This document shows, one piece after another, positions 34,583-42,589 of a stretch of 64,000 nucleotides of DNA. The translations under genes were made by a program, and so were the position numbers. The notes beneath the pieces are model-generated. The model worked only from the letters and a program-made list of their open reading frames with translations. It did no database searches and had not been told where the DNA came from. Position 1 is the stretch's first letter. The number at the start of each line of letters is the position of its first letter. Source of the stretch: Bdellovibrionales bacterium GWA2_49_15 (GTDB taxonomy: Bacteria > Bdellovibrionota > Bacteriovoracia > Bacteriovoracales > Bacteriovoracaceae); the NCBI GenBank assembly GCA_001769855.1, contig MEPP01000001.1, positions 412,982-476,981 of the forward strand, written 5' to 3'.

Positions 34583-35929
34583 ATGCGGATTTTTTATTTC
34601 GACCCGGATGACAAACGTCGACAGGTTCAAACAGTTTACCTTGAAAATATATTAAATGAGGTCGAGGTGGAAGTGGCCTCTCAGCTTGCCGGTCCTCTGG
34701 GTGCCCTGGCAAAGCTTGAACACCATACGCCGTTTGATTTGGTTTTAGTGGTCGCCCCTCCCAGCATTGCGGTTTTTGAGTTGTATCAACAAACCCAGCA
34801 GAAAGGGACTCGGGTTGCCTTCATTCTCATGAGCGAGCACTCCCTCAGTACCTTTGCAGGGATGGAAGGATTTCAATCCCAGAACCCCAAAAATGATTAT
34901 GTCCAACTGCCCATTGCGCCGACAGATTTTCGCGAAATCATCCTGAAATCTCTCTCCCCCTCATACGGCCAAAGAGTCATTCCGGCATTTCAAAAAGTTC
35001 GCCTCATCCATTTTCTAAGATTCAGCAAGGCGCTTTGTAATGTTTATGTCAAACTTTCCAATCACAAGTACGTCAAAGTTATTAATGCCGGCAGCACCTT
35101 TGATCGGCATGATATCGAAAAATACCGCGAGAAGAAGGTTTCCCATCTCTATATCAGGAATGATGATTTCGAACGCTTTCAGGTCACCATTCATGAGACC
35201 CCATTCCTCACCTTTCAAAGTGACAAAATGTCTGAGGCCGATCTGCAAAAATGCCTCGGGAATACCCATGCCATCTTAAAAGAGATGATTTTGGAAATTG
35301 GCATTACCCGTGAGATTGCGGACCTGGCGGAAAAGAGCGTTGATGAGATAGTCAATCTGGCCTATCAGCAGCAGGATCTTGCCGAGCTTCTTAAAAATAT
35401 GCAACTTCGCCTTGATTACATTTATGATCATAGCTTTCTCACCAGCATTGTCTGCTGCGAGATTCTCAAGCATATGCACTGGAACACTGAAGATAAGGTT
35501 AAAAAATTAGTCATGGCCGCCATTCTTCACGATATCAAGATCAGTGATCCCAATATCTGCAAGATCGACAGCTCTCTGGACACCCGGCTGCAGTCCTATT
35601 CGACGCAAGAAAGAAAGGCCTTTTTTGCTCACCCGATGGAAACCTCCCTCTTAATTACAGGGGTCGACTTCATCTCGCCCGAGGTTGCCAGCATTATTCT
35701 TCAGCATCACGAGACGCCTGAGGGCGACGGCTTTCCCAATGGACTTCATCATTCCAAGCTGTCGCTCCTATCGTGCATTTTTATCGTGGCGCATGCCTTC
35801 GTTCAAAAAAATCTTGAGCTAGACTTTGATCCCGATCAGCAAAACAAAATTTTTGAGGAATTGATAAAACGCTTTTCGTTGGGAAGTTTTAAATCCGTAT
35901 TAGACGCTTTTTCGAACCTGCGCGCTTGA
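34583..35929 (+). CDS. receiver-like / middle domain / degenerate HD-GYP protein (first of three paralogues)
   Basis: A 448-residue protein. Residues about 1-125 look like a response-regulator receiver that has lost most acidic-pocket residues (start MRIFYFDPDDKRR). A middle domain (about 140-205) shows INAGSTFDRHDIEKYREKKV then LYIRNDD. The C-terminal HD-type domain (about 285-440) has HSFLTSIVCCEILKHM, ILHDIKISD, HPMETSLLI and QHHETPEGDGFPNG. A true HD-GYP c-di-GMP phosphodiesterase has HDIGK and HHE-x-x-DGSGYP, so HD, HH and G-x-G-[YF]P are kept with changes. Activity is uncertain. The same layout recurs at 36878-38242 and at the right end. It overlaps the convergent CBS gene by 30 bases. 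Confidence 0.75.
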   Translation: MRIFYFDPDDKRRQVQTVYLENILNEVEVEVASQLAGPLGALAKLEHHTPFDLVLVVAPPSIAVFELYQQTQQKGTRVAFILMSEHSLSTFAGMEGFQSQNPKNDYVQLPIAPTDFREIILKSLSPSYGQRVIPAFQKVRLIHFLRFSKALCNVYVKLSNHKYVKVINAGSTFDRHDIEKYREKKVSHLYIRNDDFERFQVTIHETPFLTFQSDKMSEADLQKCLGNTHAILKEMILEIGITREIADLAEKSVDEIVNLAYQQQDLAELLKNMQLRLDYIYDHSFLTSIVCCEILKHMHWNTEDKVKKLVMAAILHDIKISDPNICKIDSSLDTRLQSYSTQERKAFFAHPMETSLLITGVDFISPEVASIILQHHETPEGDGFPNGLHHSKLSLLSCIFIVAHAFVQKNLELDFDPDQQNKIFEELIKRFSLGSFKSVLDAFSNLRA

Positions 35930-36868
35930 GCCATAGATTCGATGATAGATAAAATGCAAAATTTCCAAGACTGAAATGGAACCGACAGGACACTTCTCCT
36001 CGTCAACCAGCACCACATGGCGGTGCCCGTACTTAAACATATTATTAATCCCATGGGCAATCTTATGTCTCGGCATCAAGGCCATGGGTCTCGGGCTCAT
36101 CACCTCGCTCACAGCAACTCCCTTTCCCCACAATTTTTTCCCAATGACCTTGGTCATAAAATCACGCTCAGTCAAAATTCCCAGGAGCTGGGTATCATAT
36201 TCTACCACTAAGACCGTCTCCGCCTTCTCTCTGACCATTTTCTCGTAGACGACATCAAGGGAAGTTGTAGGTGGCAAAAAGAGGGGCGGATTGGCGATAA
36301 CCTTTGCCAGCGGCAATGAAAAAACGGCGCCGGTCAGATACTGGCTGCCGGCCTCCTGTAGCTCGTCCAAAAAAGCGTCATCATGGGCGTCACTGATCAT
36401 GACCTCATCGGCCGTCGTTGTCCCCATCGATGCCACCGACTCCGGGAACCAGTTGACAATAAATCGCAGGATGTCACGGGCAGAGATAATGGCAATGGTG
36501 TCGGGCGAAATAGAATCACTCAAAGACACCGGCATATGTCTGATATGTTTTTTGATGACCAGTTCAAAGGCCTGTTTAATAGGGGCCTTAAAAGACAAGG
36601 TCAGGGGTGAGCTGGTCATCACATTTTTGAGGGGAATTTTATCCAGCTCTTCGCTGGCATTCCCCACTCTTAAAAGAAGATCGCGATCGGTAAAAATGCC
36701 CGAAAGCTTTCCCTCCTGATCAAACACTAATACTGAACCTATATTTTTCTCAAGCATGCGCGCCAGAGCATCGGCCACGGTGGCACTATCTTGCAGACAG
36801 GAAGCCGGTGATGGCTTCATGTCTGCAAGCGGTTTATCAAAGGCATCTTTAGTGAAGACCTCACTCAT
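35900..36868 (-). CDS. four-CBS-domain protein
   Basis: A 322-residue cytoplasmic protein with two CBS pairs: about 12-75 and 80-145 (VADALARMLEKNIGSVLVFDQEGKLSGIFTDRDLL in part), then about 185-250 and 260-322 (VVYEKMVREKAETVLVVEYDTQLLGILTERDF in part). CBS pairs bind adenosine nucleotides or c-di-nucleotides and act as sensors. No enzyme domain is attached, so it is a stand-alone regulator. It lies between two HD-GYP-like genes, overlapping the first by 30 bases and starting ten bases after the second. This position suggests a role in the same signalling. Confidence 0.85.
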   Translation of the reverse strand: MSEVFTKDAFDKPLADMKPSPASCLQDSATVADALARMLEKNIGSVLVFDQEGKLSGIFTDRDLLLRVGNASEELDKIPLKNVMTSSPLTLSFKAPIKQAFELVIKKHIRHMPVSLSDSISPDTIAIISARDILRFIVNWFPESVASMGTTTADEVMISDAHDDAFLDELQEAGSQYLTGAVFSLPLAKVIANPPLFLPPTTSLDVVYEKMVREKAETVLVVEYDTQLLGILTERDFMTKVIGKKLWGKGVAVSEVMSPRPMALMPRHKIAHGINNMFKYGHRHVVLVDEEKCPVGSISVLEILHFIYHRIYGSSAQVRKSV

Positions 36869-36877
36869 TATGGGTGC

Positions 36878-38242
36878 CTACACCTTTAGCATTTCGGCCA
36901 TGGCATCAATCACCTTGCGATACGAAGCCAGCGTATAATCGCGTTCCATTTTTTTCAAGATGGCCTTGGGGCCAAGCTGCAAAACCTGAAAATCAAGGAG
37001 CATGTGGGTAAAGGTCTCGACCACAATAAATAAAATGGCCAACCCCGAGAGCGAGCCACTCGCTCCATCCGCGAAACCTACGCCGTTGGTGGTCCCATGA
37101 TGTTGCCTTAAAATAATATCAACGCCGGCGGGAATGCGGGGCATGCTGAGGGCCAACGTACTCACCTTGTTGGCATGATACTCGACAAGCTCGTGTTCCT
37201 GCGGAGTCAAGGCCATCATCTCAAATGCTGATTTACTATGAATCCTGACCAGCTTTTCTTCCTGCAAATGAATATCGTGCATAAAAGAAACGTAAATCAT
37301 TTTTTCTATATTCGATTTCATCTGGTCATTCTTTCCCCATTCCATCTTGGGAATTATGGTTGAGCAAAGAAAGGCCAAAAGGAAACTGTGCTTGTAATTG
37401 TAGCCACCCTTGTTGGCGAGGAGCGCTTTCAATAACTCTCCAAAGTTATGGGGGGCGACCACCCCACTCACGAGCGCGTTGGTCATGACCTTGATGTTCG
37501 TATCCACAATTCTCATGGTGACATCTGAAACACCCAATTTCAAAAGTAAGTCCTGACCGACCTCAAACTGGTGCGAGCCAATTTGCACGAGTTCAGCCAC
37601 CACGCATTTTTCATCGAGCTGCTTCAAGGCCTTTTGCTCAAAGGCCGACAAGACCAGGCTCAGGTCATCACTTCGAACGTAAAATTCAAGCAGCCCCATG
37701 GATTCATATTTTTGCAACGTCACCGCATCAAAATTATCCCCGGTGTGTAGGCGTTTCACATACTGATCATCGCAATTTTTCTTGGAAATTCGAATAAAGA
37801 CATCACACTCGCACTTATCCATTCCGTAAAAATTTTTGATACTAATGCCGGTGTAAGGAGGCCGATGAAGAGCTTCTAACTCTTTTCGAGAAACATGTAG
37901 GGCCTTTGTCACGATTTTTGAGAATTCACTGATCTTGAAACGATCAGGGAGGCAATTAAATTCTATACCGCTAAATTCGACATTTCCCATAACGATCACG
38001 GGCGGGCGATTGAGCTGCTCATACACAAAGTTGAGAAGTCCATGGGCCACGGGAACTTCATCCAAGACAGCGCGAACGATAACAAGATCAGGAACTCCCT
38101 TCCCTTGATTCTCAGTGAGAAAACTCTTGGCCTGGTCCAAGCCGGGCACCACGCTCACCTGCGCCTTTATCTGCTCATCAAGCTGCTTGACGAGCGCATC
38201 GATGACCGCACCATTGGTTTCGACCAGTAAAACTGTAAACAT
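36878..38242 (-). CDS. receiver-like / middle domain / degenerate HD-GYP protein (second of three paralogues)
   Basis: A 454-residue protein with the same layout as 34583-35929. A receiver-like domain with weak acidic pocket comes first (MFTVLLVETNGAVIDAL; the usual phosphorylation Asp region reads DLVIVRAVLDE). The middle domain has LHTGDNFDAVTLQKYESMGL then FYVRSDD. The HD-type domain has YKHSFLLAFLCST, SFMHDIHLQEE, YHANKVSTLAL and RQHHGTTNGVGFADG. The last motif corresponds to HHE-x-x-DGSGYP but has lost the Glu and the Tyr-Pro, so phosphodiesterase activity is doubtful; it may bind ligand only. It is followed ten bases later by the CBS gene on the same strand. Confidence 0.75.
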   Translation of the reverse strand: MFTVLLVETNGAVIDALVKQLDEQIKAQVSVVPGLDQAKSFLTENQGKGVPDLVIVRAVLDEVPVAHGLLNFVYEQLNRPPVIVMGNVEFSGIEFNCLPDRFKISEFSKIVTKALHVSRKELEALHRPPYTGISIKNFYGMDKCECDVFIRISKKNCDDQYVKRLHTGDNFDAVTLQKYESMGLLEFYVRSDDLSLVLSAFEQKALKQLDEKCVVAELVQIGSHQFEVGQDLLLKLGVSDVTMRIVDTNIKVMTNALVSGVVAPHNFGELLKALLANKGGYNYKHSFLLAFLCSTIIPKMEWGKNDQMKSNIEKMIYVSFMHDIHLQEEKLVRIHSKSAFEMMALTPQEHELVEYHANKVSTLALSMPRIPAGVDIILRQHHGTTNGVGFADGASGSLSGLAILFIVVETFTHMLLDFQVLQLGPKAILKKMERDYTLASYRKVIDAMAEMLKV

Positions 38243-38257
38243 AACCTCACCAAACTC

Positions 38258-39082
38258 TTAGAGCTCTTTGCGGGAAAATAAAAATGCGAGAAGACAGAAT
38301 AATCCCAGCAAGGTAACTCCGTAATGGGGGAGTTCCCACATATAATTTATGACGGGCGTTTTTCCAGTGACTAAACCACTGGCAAACGTTGACCACATTC
38401 CGATGCGTGGGAACAGATAGTGGGCGGTTAATCCTACAACTTTAGCCAGACCTAAACTTTTCAAGTGATACATCAAATCGTCAGCGATAAAGGCCTGGTT
38501 GGACAAACTGATTATCGTGCAGGCCACCATCGTCATGATAAAGGCCACCAGCTTATTGACCGATAAAGAGATCACGGCGCTTAGGGTAATGACGGCAATG
38601 TTAACCAACAAGGTGGCACCTAAGGCCCCAATGACCTGGAGATTAAGCTGGTTGGTTCCATCGGTAAGGTAAAAAATAATCCCGGCCAGGAGCAGAGAGA
38701 GCAGATAGTGCCCAAAGACAATCGTCGCCGCACCTAAAATTCGCATGAGCAGGTACCACCAACGGCGCAAGGGCTGGGCCATCAGCACAGAAGCGACTCC
38801 GCTTTCCAAATCAGATTTGATACAGTCCACGCCAAAAATAACTGAAAGAACGGTGCACCAGATGTTGATTAGAAAATAAAAGACCGCGGCCTTCTGTCCG
38901 GACAGATTCATTAAATTTTGCTCTTCCACCGATTTAATGACCAGATCAATGCCGGAGTTAACGACAAAAATCAGCCCAAGGTTGAGAAGAAAAACAAAGA
39001 TGATTGTCTTGCTACGAATTTCTTTTTTGATGGTATTGGTATAGAGGGCATATAAGACAGAAGGTTGCACTGAATATTGCAT
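38258..39082 (-). CDS. ABC transporter permease (ABC-2 type)
   Basis: A 274-residue membrane protein with six hydrophobic segments (for example TIIFVFLLNLGLIFVV, AVFYFLINIWCTVLSVIFG, HYLLSLLLAGIIFYL, TLLVNIAVITLSAVISL, HYGVTLLGLFCLLAFLF) in the layout of ABC-2 permeases. The motif IKSDLESGVASVLMAQPLRRW is typical of NosY/GldF-like permeases. The ATG at 39082 follows AGGGAG; the longer frame to 39190 overlaps the ATPase gene and is rejected. The ATPase gene ends 20 bases upstream. The cargo is unknown. GldF-like permeases of Bacteroidota gliding are a distant relative, which need not imply gliding here. Confidence 0.85.
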   Translation of the reverse strand: MQYSVQPSVLYALYTNTIKKEIRSKTIIFVFLLNLGLIFVVNSGIDLVIKSVEEQNLMNLSGQKAAVFYFLINIWCTVLSVIFGVDCIKSDLESGVASVLMAQPLRRWWYLLMRILGAATIVFGHYLLSLLLAGIIFYLTDGTNQLNLQVIGALGATLLVNIAVITLSAVISLSVNKLVAFIMTMVACTIISLSNQAFIADDLMYHLKSLGLAKVVGLTAHYLFPRIGMWSTFASGLVTGKTPVINYMWELPHYGVTLLGLFCLLAFLFSRKEL

Positions 39083-39102
39083 AGACTCACTCCCTAGTAA
39101 AA

Positions 39103-39855
39103 TTAATTTTTCCCGCGAATGGTAGTTGTAAAAAAATCTTCCAGCGTCACACCGGGAAGCAACGATTTCATGGAATTTTGGGCCAGACATTTTCCCTTAT
39201 CTATAATGGCAAAATCATCTGCAATTTTTTCCATTTCCGCCAGGCCATGTGAGTTGATAAAGATGGTCTTACCTTCCGCCACCTTAAGCTTGTGAATGAG
39301 TTCTTTAAAATCTTTGGTTCCCAGAGGATCAAGGCCTGAAAACGGCTCATCTAAAAGTAAAAGTTTTTTCTCCCCCACCAAAAGGGCCGCCACTCCAACT
39401 CGCTGGAGCTGTCCCTTCGAAAGGGTGGAGAGCCGTCGTTTGCTCAGGGCATTCATGCCCACGAGCTCCAAAGTTTTTTCTATCATTTCCGAGCTGGATT
39501 TCTTATGCACACCATTTAAGGCCATAAAGAAGGTCACGGTATCCAAGACCGTATAGTAGGGATAAAAATAAAAGCGCTCCGGCAGATATCCTACCTGAGC
39601 GCGGGACTCAAGTTCCAGGGTCAGCTTGCCAAAAACACGGATATCGCCACGCTGGAAACGGACCAGACCCAAAATCGTCTTTAAAAATGTCGTCTTGCCC
39701 GCACCGTTGGGTCCCAAAAGGGTAAAAATTGAATTGGCGCGCACCTGTAAATCAAGCCCGGCGAGGGCCTCTGTCGTGCCATAAAATTTGTGTACTCCGT
39801 GCGCCTCGATGGCATATTCCTGGTCTTTTGCAGTCACTTCCGTTCCTTCAAGCAT
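39103..39855 (-). CDS. ABC transporter ATP-binding protein
   Basis: A 250-residue ATPase: Walker A GPNGAGKTT (48-56), Q-loop region YLPERFYFYPYYTV, signature LSKGQLQRV (a LSGGQ variant), Walker B LLLLDEPFSGLDP and switch His in INSHGLAEME. The sequence is of the ABC-2/NatA type that pairs with the adjacent permease. It begins 72 bases from the divergent pyroglutamyl peptidase gene. Together the two genes encode one transporter half-set each, presumably assembled as a 2+2 complex. Confidence 0.93.
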   Translation of the reverse strand: MLEGTEVTAKDQEYAIEAHGVHKFYGTTEALAGLDLQVRANSIFTLLGPNGAGKTTFLKTILGLVRFQRGDIRVFGKLTLELESRAQVGYLPERFYFYPYYTVLDTVTFFMALNGVHKKSSSEMIEKTLELVGMNALSKRRLSTLSKGQLQRVGVAALLVGEKKLLLLDEPFSGLDPLGTKDFKELIHKLKVAEGKTIFINSHGLAEMEKIADDFAIIDKGKCLAQNSMKSLLPGVTLEDFFTTTIRGKN

Positions 39856-39927
39856 TGCGATCCTCTTTGGTTAAGAGTTAATTTCAGGTAACAAGCGCCT
39901 AAAAATCTATTAGAATAATTTTATCCT

Positions 39928-40530
39928 ATGAAGACGTGCTTGTTTACTGGTTTTACATCTTTTCTCGATTATTCAGCCAACCCGACTGAAGAATTGGCCC
40001 GTGAGCTGGATGCTAAGATTTTCGGCGATTACCAGATAAGCTCAAAGGTCCTGCCCGTCGACTATGCACAGGCCGAGCAGGCCTTGGGGCCGCTTGAGAA
40101 TTACCAACTTATTATACTCAACGGCCTTGCTTCGGGACGTACTTCCATCTCGCTTGAAACTCAGGCCTACAACCAAATTGACTCTCCTCAACCTGACACC
40201 CGGGGCACCATTATCCAAAATCAGTGCATTCACCCCAGTGCCCAGAGGTCGCTCAGTTCATCATTTTCCCGGTCACAAATCCAGGCACTCTCCGAAGGAC
40301 TCAATCGCCGCGGACATCCGGTGCAGCTCTCAGACGATCCCGGACGGTACCTGTGTAATTTCATCTACTACAAAACCTTGCTCGCCATTGCCCAGCGGCC
40401 ACGGCCTGTTCCGTGCCTTTTTATTCATTGGCCGGCACACCAAAAATTGGACCCTGCCTCTGCCTTCACGATTTCAAATTATCTTGAGGTTATCTCTGAT
40501 TTTTTTAGTCTACTTATGCAACCTGCCTGA
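39928..40530 (+). CDS. pcp: pyroglutamyl-peptidase I (family C15)
   Basis: A 200-residue cysteine peptidase that removes N-terminal pyroglutamate from peptides. The catalytic triad of the family is in place: Glu77 (GLASGRTSISLETQAYN), Cys143 (SDDPGRYLCNFIYYKTL) and His167 (CLFIHWPAH). The opening CLFTGFTSFLDYSANPTEEL matches the usual VTGFEPFG-x-x-x-NPS-x-x-x pattern with changes, and the protein is slightly shorter than typical (about 215). It is cytoplasmic, with no signal. It is followed after 18 bases by the TolQ-like gene, so co-transcription is likely though the functional link is unclear. Confidence 0.85.
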   Translation: MKTCLFTGFTSFLDYSANPTEELARELDAKIFGDYQISSKVLPVDYAQAEQALGPLENYQLIILNGLASGRTSISLETQAYNQIDSPQPDTRGTIIQNQCIHPSAQRSLSSSFSRSQIQALSEGLNRRGHPVQLSDDPGRYLCNFIYYKTLLAIAQRPRPVPCLFIHWPAHQKLDPASAFTISNYLEVISDFFSLLMQPA

Positions 40531-40548
40531 TCTGCCGACAAATACTTC

Positions 40549-41349
40549 ATGCATCAGCAAACTTTTCTCTCCCGGGACCACCAATGGGGCCGTTGGAAGC
40601 GTGCCACCAGCGCACTGTTATTTGCTGGGGTGGTGGGTCTCCTTGCCATTTTAGGTGTTAAGTTCACCAGTGGTCATGAATCGCTCCACTTCATTACCCG
40701 CGGATGTGTCATGCTCGGAGGAAGATTCATGGCGGGTGGGTATATCCAATTTTGCACCTTCTTTGCTTTTTTTTGGGCCATCTTGGAGACCCTCTATTTT
40801 AAGAAAGAATTTGATATAACCTACGCCGCCCCCATGCTTAATATTTTAAATAAGTCGGAAAAATCCCTCAGCGCAGTAGAGCTGCGCAATATTGAAACCC
40901 AGACGATCAATTTCGAAAAGCAAAATGGAAAATCCCTCCTCTCAGACCTGATTAAAAAGGCTTGCCATAAATATAAATTGCAACCCTCCGTTTCTGAGGT
41001 GATGGAGGTCATCAATGTCCAAATTGAAATTTACAAAGAGAAGGCCTTCAGTGCGCAAAATATTATCCGCTACTTGAATTTTGCTATTCCATCTCTGGGA
41101 TTTATTGGCACCGTCATAGGTCTCTCCGATGCCATGATGATCGCCCATACCGGTGACATGGAAAGAATTGCGATCGGCCTGGGAACGGCCTTCGATACGA
41201 CCCTCATCGCCCTGGTATTAGGTCTCATCCTCATGTGGCACATGCAGGAGCTAGAGGAGCTCACCGATCTCTATCATGCCGAAACCAAGGAGCTGCTCTT
41301 CTCCCATCTTGTGCCTCGCTTAGGTTCGGCCCATGTCCCGGAAGCGTGA
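40549..41349 (+). CDS. TolQ/MotA-like channel protein paired with a vWA partner
   Basis: A 266-residue membrane protein of the MotA/TolQ/ExbB superfamily. Four membrane helices are seen: about 18-38, 61-85, 178-200 and 213-235. The last two hold the family motif AIPSLGFIGTVIGLSDAM and GTAFDTTLIALVLGLIL with polar Thr residues lining the pore. A cytoplasmic helical stretch lies between helices 2 and 3. This is unlike the 20218 protein (three helices, aglR-like). Its stop lies 17 bases inside the next gene, so the two are translationally coupled. There is no good Shine-Dalgarno; coupling to pcp may help. It is probably the stator half of a second ion-driven motor. Confidence 0.8.
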   Translation: MHQQTFLSRDHQWGRWKRATSALLFAGVVGLLAILGVKFTSGHESLHFITRGCVMLGGRFMAGGYIQFCTFFAFFWAILETLYFKKEFDITYAAPMLNILNKSEKSLSAVELRNIETQTINFEKQNGKSLLSDLIKKACHKYKLQPSVSEVMEVINVQIEIYKEKAFSAQNIIRYLNFAIPSLGFIGTVIGLSDAMMIAHTGDMERIAIGLGTAFDTTLIALVLGLILMWHMQELEELTDLYHAETKELLFSHLVPRLGSAHVPEA

Positions 41350-42064
41350 AATTGCCACCATTTCCTTGTCCATGCTGGACCTCCTCTCGGGGGCCTTGGG
41401 CGCGATGATGATTCTTTATATCGCGGTTCCCAAGGCCAAGCAAAATCTCATCGAGCAAAGCACGATCTCCCCCCACACCACCTCGTCGAAGCAAAGTCCG
41501 AAGGAAGTGGTTCCGGCCCACCTGGGTTTTAAGTTCAAAGGGAAAAAAATTGTTTTCATTCTCGACACCAGCGGCAGTATGGAAAAAGAGGAGCGCATGG
41601 GCCAGGTCAAGGCCGGCCTTAAATTTTTCCTGACCTCCCTCTCTGACGAATACCAAATTGACTTTATTCACTACCCGGGGCCGGCGGGAGAAATCTATCA
41701 TCCTCTCTTTGGGGAGCTGAAAAAATTTACCCCGGATGTGAAGACCCAAATTTTTAAGATGTTGTATCAGATCGAACCCCGGGGACCGACCCCCACGCGC
41801 GAGGCCCTCACCTTTGCCCTCACTCATTACCAAGGCGCTTCCGATATTGTCCTGCTGACAGATGGCGCGCCTACGGTTGGCATGAGTTATAATGGGGATG
41901 ACATCGGCGGCATTCTTCGAACGGTGCAGCTCCTCAATCGCGAGGGAACTCAAATCAGCGGGCTTGGTATCGGACGAAAATTTATCGACGATCCCAAACA
42001 TCCGAAGTTTCAGTTTCTCTTCAATTTGGCCAAGCAAAACGGTGGTTTTTTTTACGGCCTATGA
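41333..42064 (+). CDS. TolR/MotB-like membrane helix fused to a periplasmic vWA domain
   Basis: A 243-residue protein. A basic start is followed by one membrane helix (about 11-32, ISLSMLDLLSGALGAMMILY) with a single acidic residue, Asp16, in the place of the proton-carrying Asp of TolR/ExbD/MotB. A Ser/Pro/Lys linker (about 35-66) leads to a vWA domain. The metal site is complete: D78-x-S80-x-S82 (DTSGSM), Thr153/Thr155 (GPTPT) and Asp177 (LLTDGAP). The usual TolR or OmpA-type periplasmic domain is absent. It overlaps the TolQ-like gene by 17 bases, which argues for a fixed complex. I know of no characterised system with this exact pair. Confidence 0.8.
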   Translation: MSRKREIATISLSMLDLLSGALGAMMILYIAVPKAKQNLIEQSTISPHTTSSKQSPKEVVPAHLGFKFKGKKIVFILDTSGSMEKEERMGQVKAGLKFFLTSLSDEYQIDFIHYPGPAGEIYHPLFGELKKFTPDVKTQIFKMLYQIEPRGPTPTREALTFALTHYQGASDIVLLTDGAPTVGMSYNGDDIGGILRTVQLLNREGTQISGLGIGRKFIDDPKHPKFQFLFNLAKQNGGFFYGL

Positions 42065-42481
42065 TTCGGCAAGGATTTGAATCGGCCGGCGAGTGGCATC
42101 AATCGCCACATAAGTGAACAGACCTTCGGTAACCTTGACCCGATTACTGGAAAACTCCCGGTCCGCCCAGGCCTCAACTTTGACCGTGATACTGGTTCGA
42201 CCTACCCTGACCACATCCACATAGCAGCCCAGCACATCGCCCACCAGAACCGGCAGGTAAAAGGTCATGGCATCCACGGCCACGGTGACTGTTTTTGTGC
42301 CCGCCAATTTTTTACTAATAATTCCGCCAGCAATATCCATTTGCGACAAAACCCATCCACCAAAGATATCACCATTGGGATTGGTGTCGCCTGGCATGGC
42401 AAGGGTGCGAGTTCCCAATTCGCCTTTCGGCACCGTCGAGGATTGAGCTACGGCCCGCGCTTTTTTTGTTTTCGTGGCCAC
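42059..42481 (-). CDS. acyl-CoA thioesterase, YciA type (hotdog fold)
   Basis: A 140-residue hotdog-fold thioesterase. The block AMPGDTNPNGDIFGGWVLSQMD contains the YciA catalytic Asp (in NGDIFGGW) and the following helix. YLPVLVGDVLGCYVDVVRVGRTSITVKVEAW is the central beta hairpin. YciA enzymes cleave a wide range of acyl-CoAs and help recycle CoA. A Lys/Ala-rich N-terminus (MATKTKKARAVAQSS) of about 18 residues precedes the fold. The 3' end overlaps the vWA gene by six bases (convergent). Confidence 0.9.
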   Translation of the reverse strand: MATKTKKARAVAQSSTVPKGELGTRTLAMPGDTNPNGDIFGGWVLSQMDIAGGIISKKLAGTKTVTVAVDAMTFYLPVLVGDVLGCYVDVVRVGRTSITVKVEAWADREFSSNRVKVTEGLFTYVAIDATRRPIQILAES

Positions 42482-42509
42482 AAGGTCTCCTTATGATCAA
42501 CATGCGAAG

Positions 42510-42556
42510 TGCCGGCGATCGCTCCTGCTAACGCCGGCATTCGGTACATCCTGTAC
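42510..42556. promoter_or_regulatory. two inverted repeats between divergent genes
   Basis: TGCCGGC (42510-42516) pairs with GCCGGCA (42533-42539) across 16 bases. Just beyond, GTACA (42544-42548) pairs with TGTAC (42552-42556) across three bases. Both lie in the 108-base gap between the divergent thioesterase and MATE genes. The second dyad sits beside ATAATATGAT, which could be a -10 element for the MATE gene, so a repressor site is plausible. No T-run follows, so these are not terminators. No regulator is identified. Confidence 0.3.
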
Positions 42557-42589
42557 ATAATATGATAGCATGAAGTTATTAGGATAATT

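Noticed and set aside
38258..39190. Longer start for the ABC permease at 39190
   Set aside because: It would overlap the ATPase gene by 88 bases; the ATG at 39082 has a good AGGGAG site and starts before the first membrane helix.
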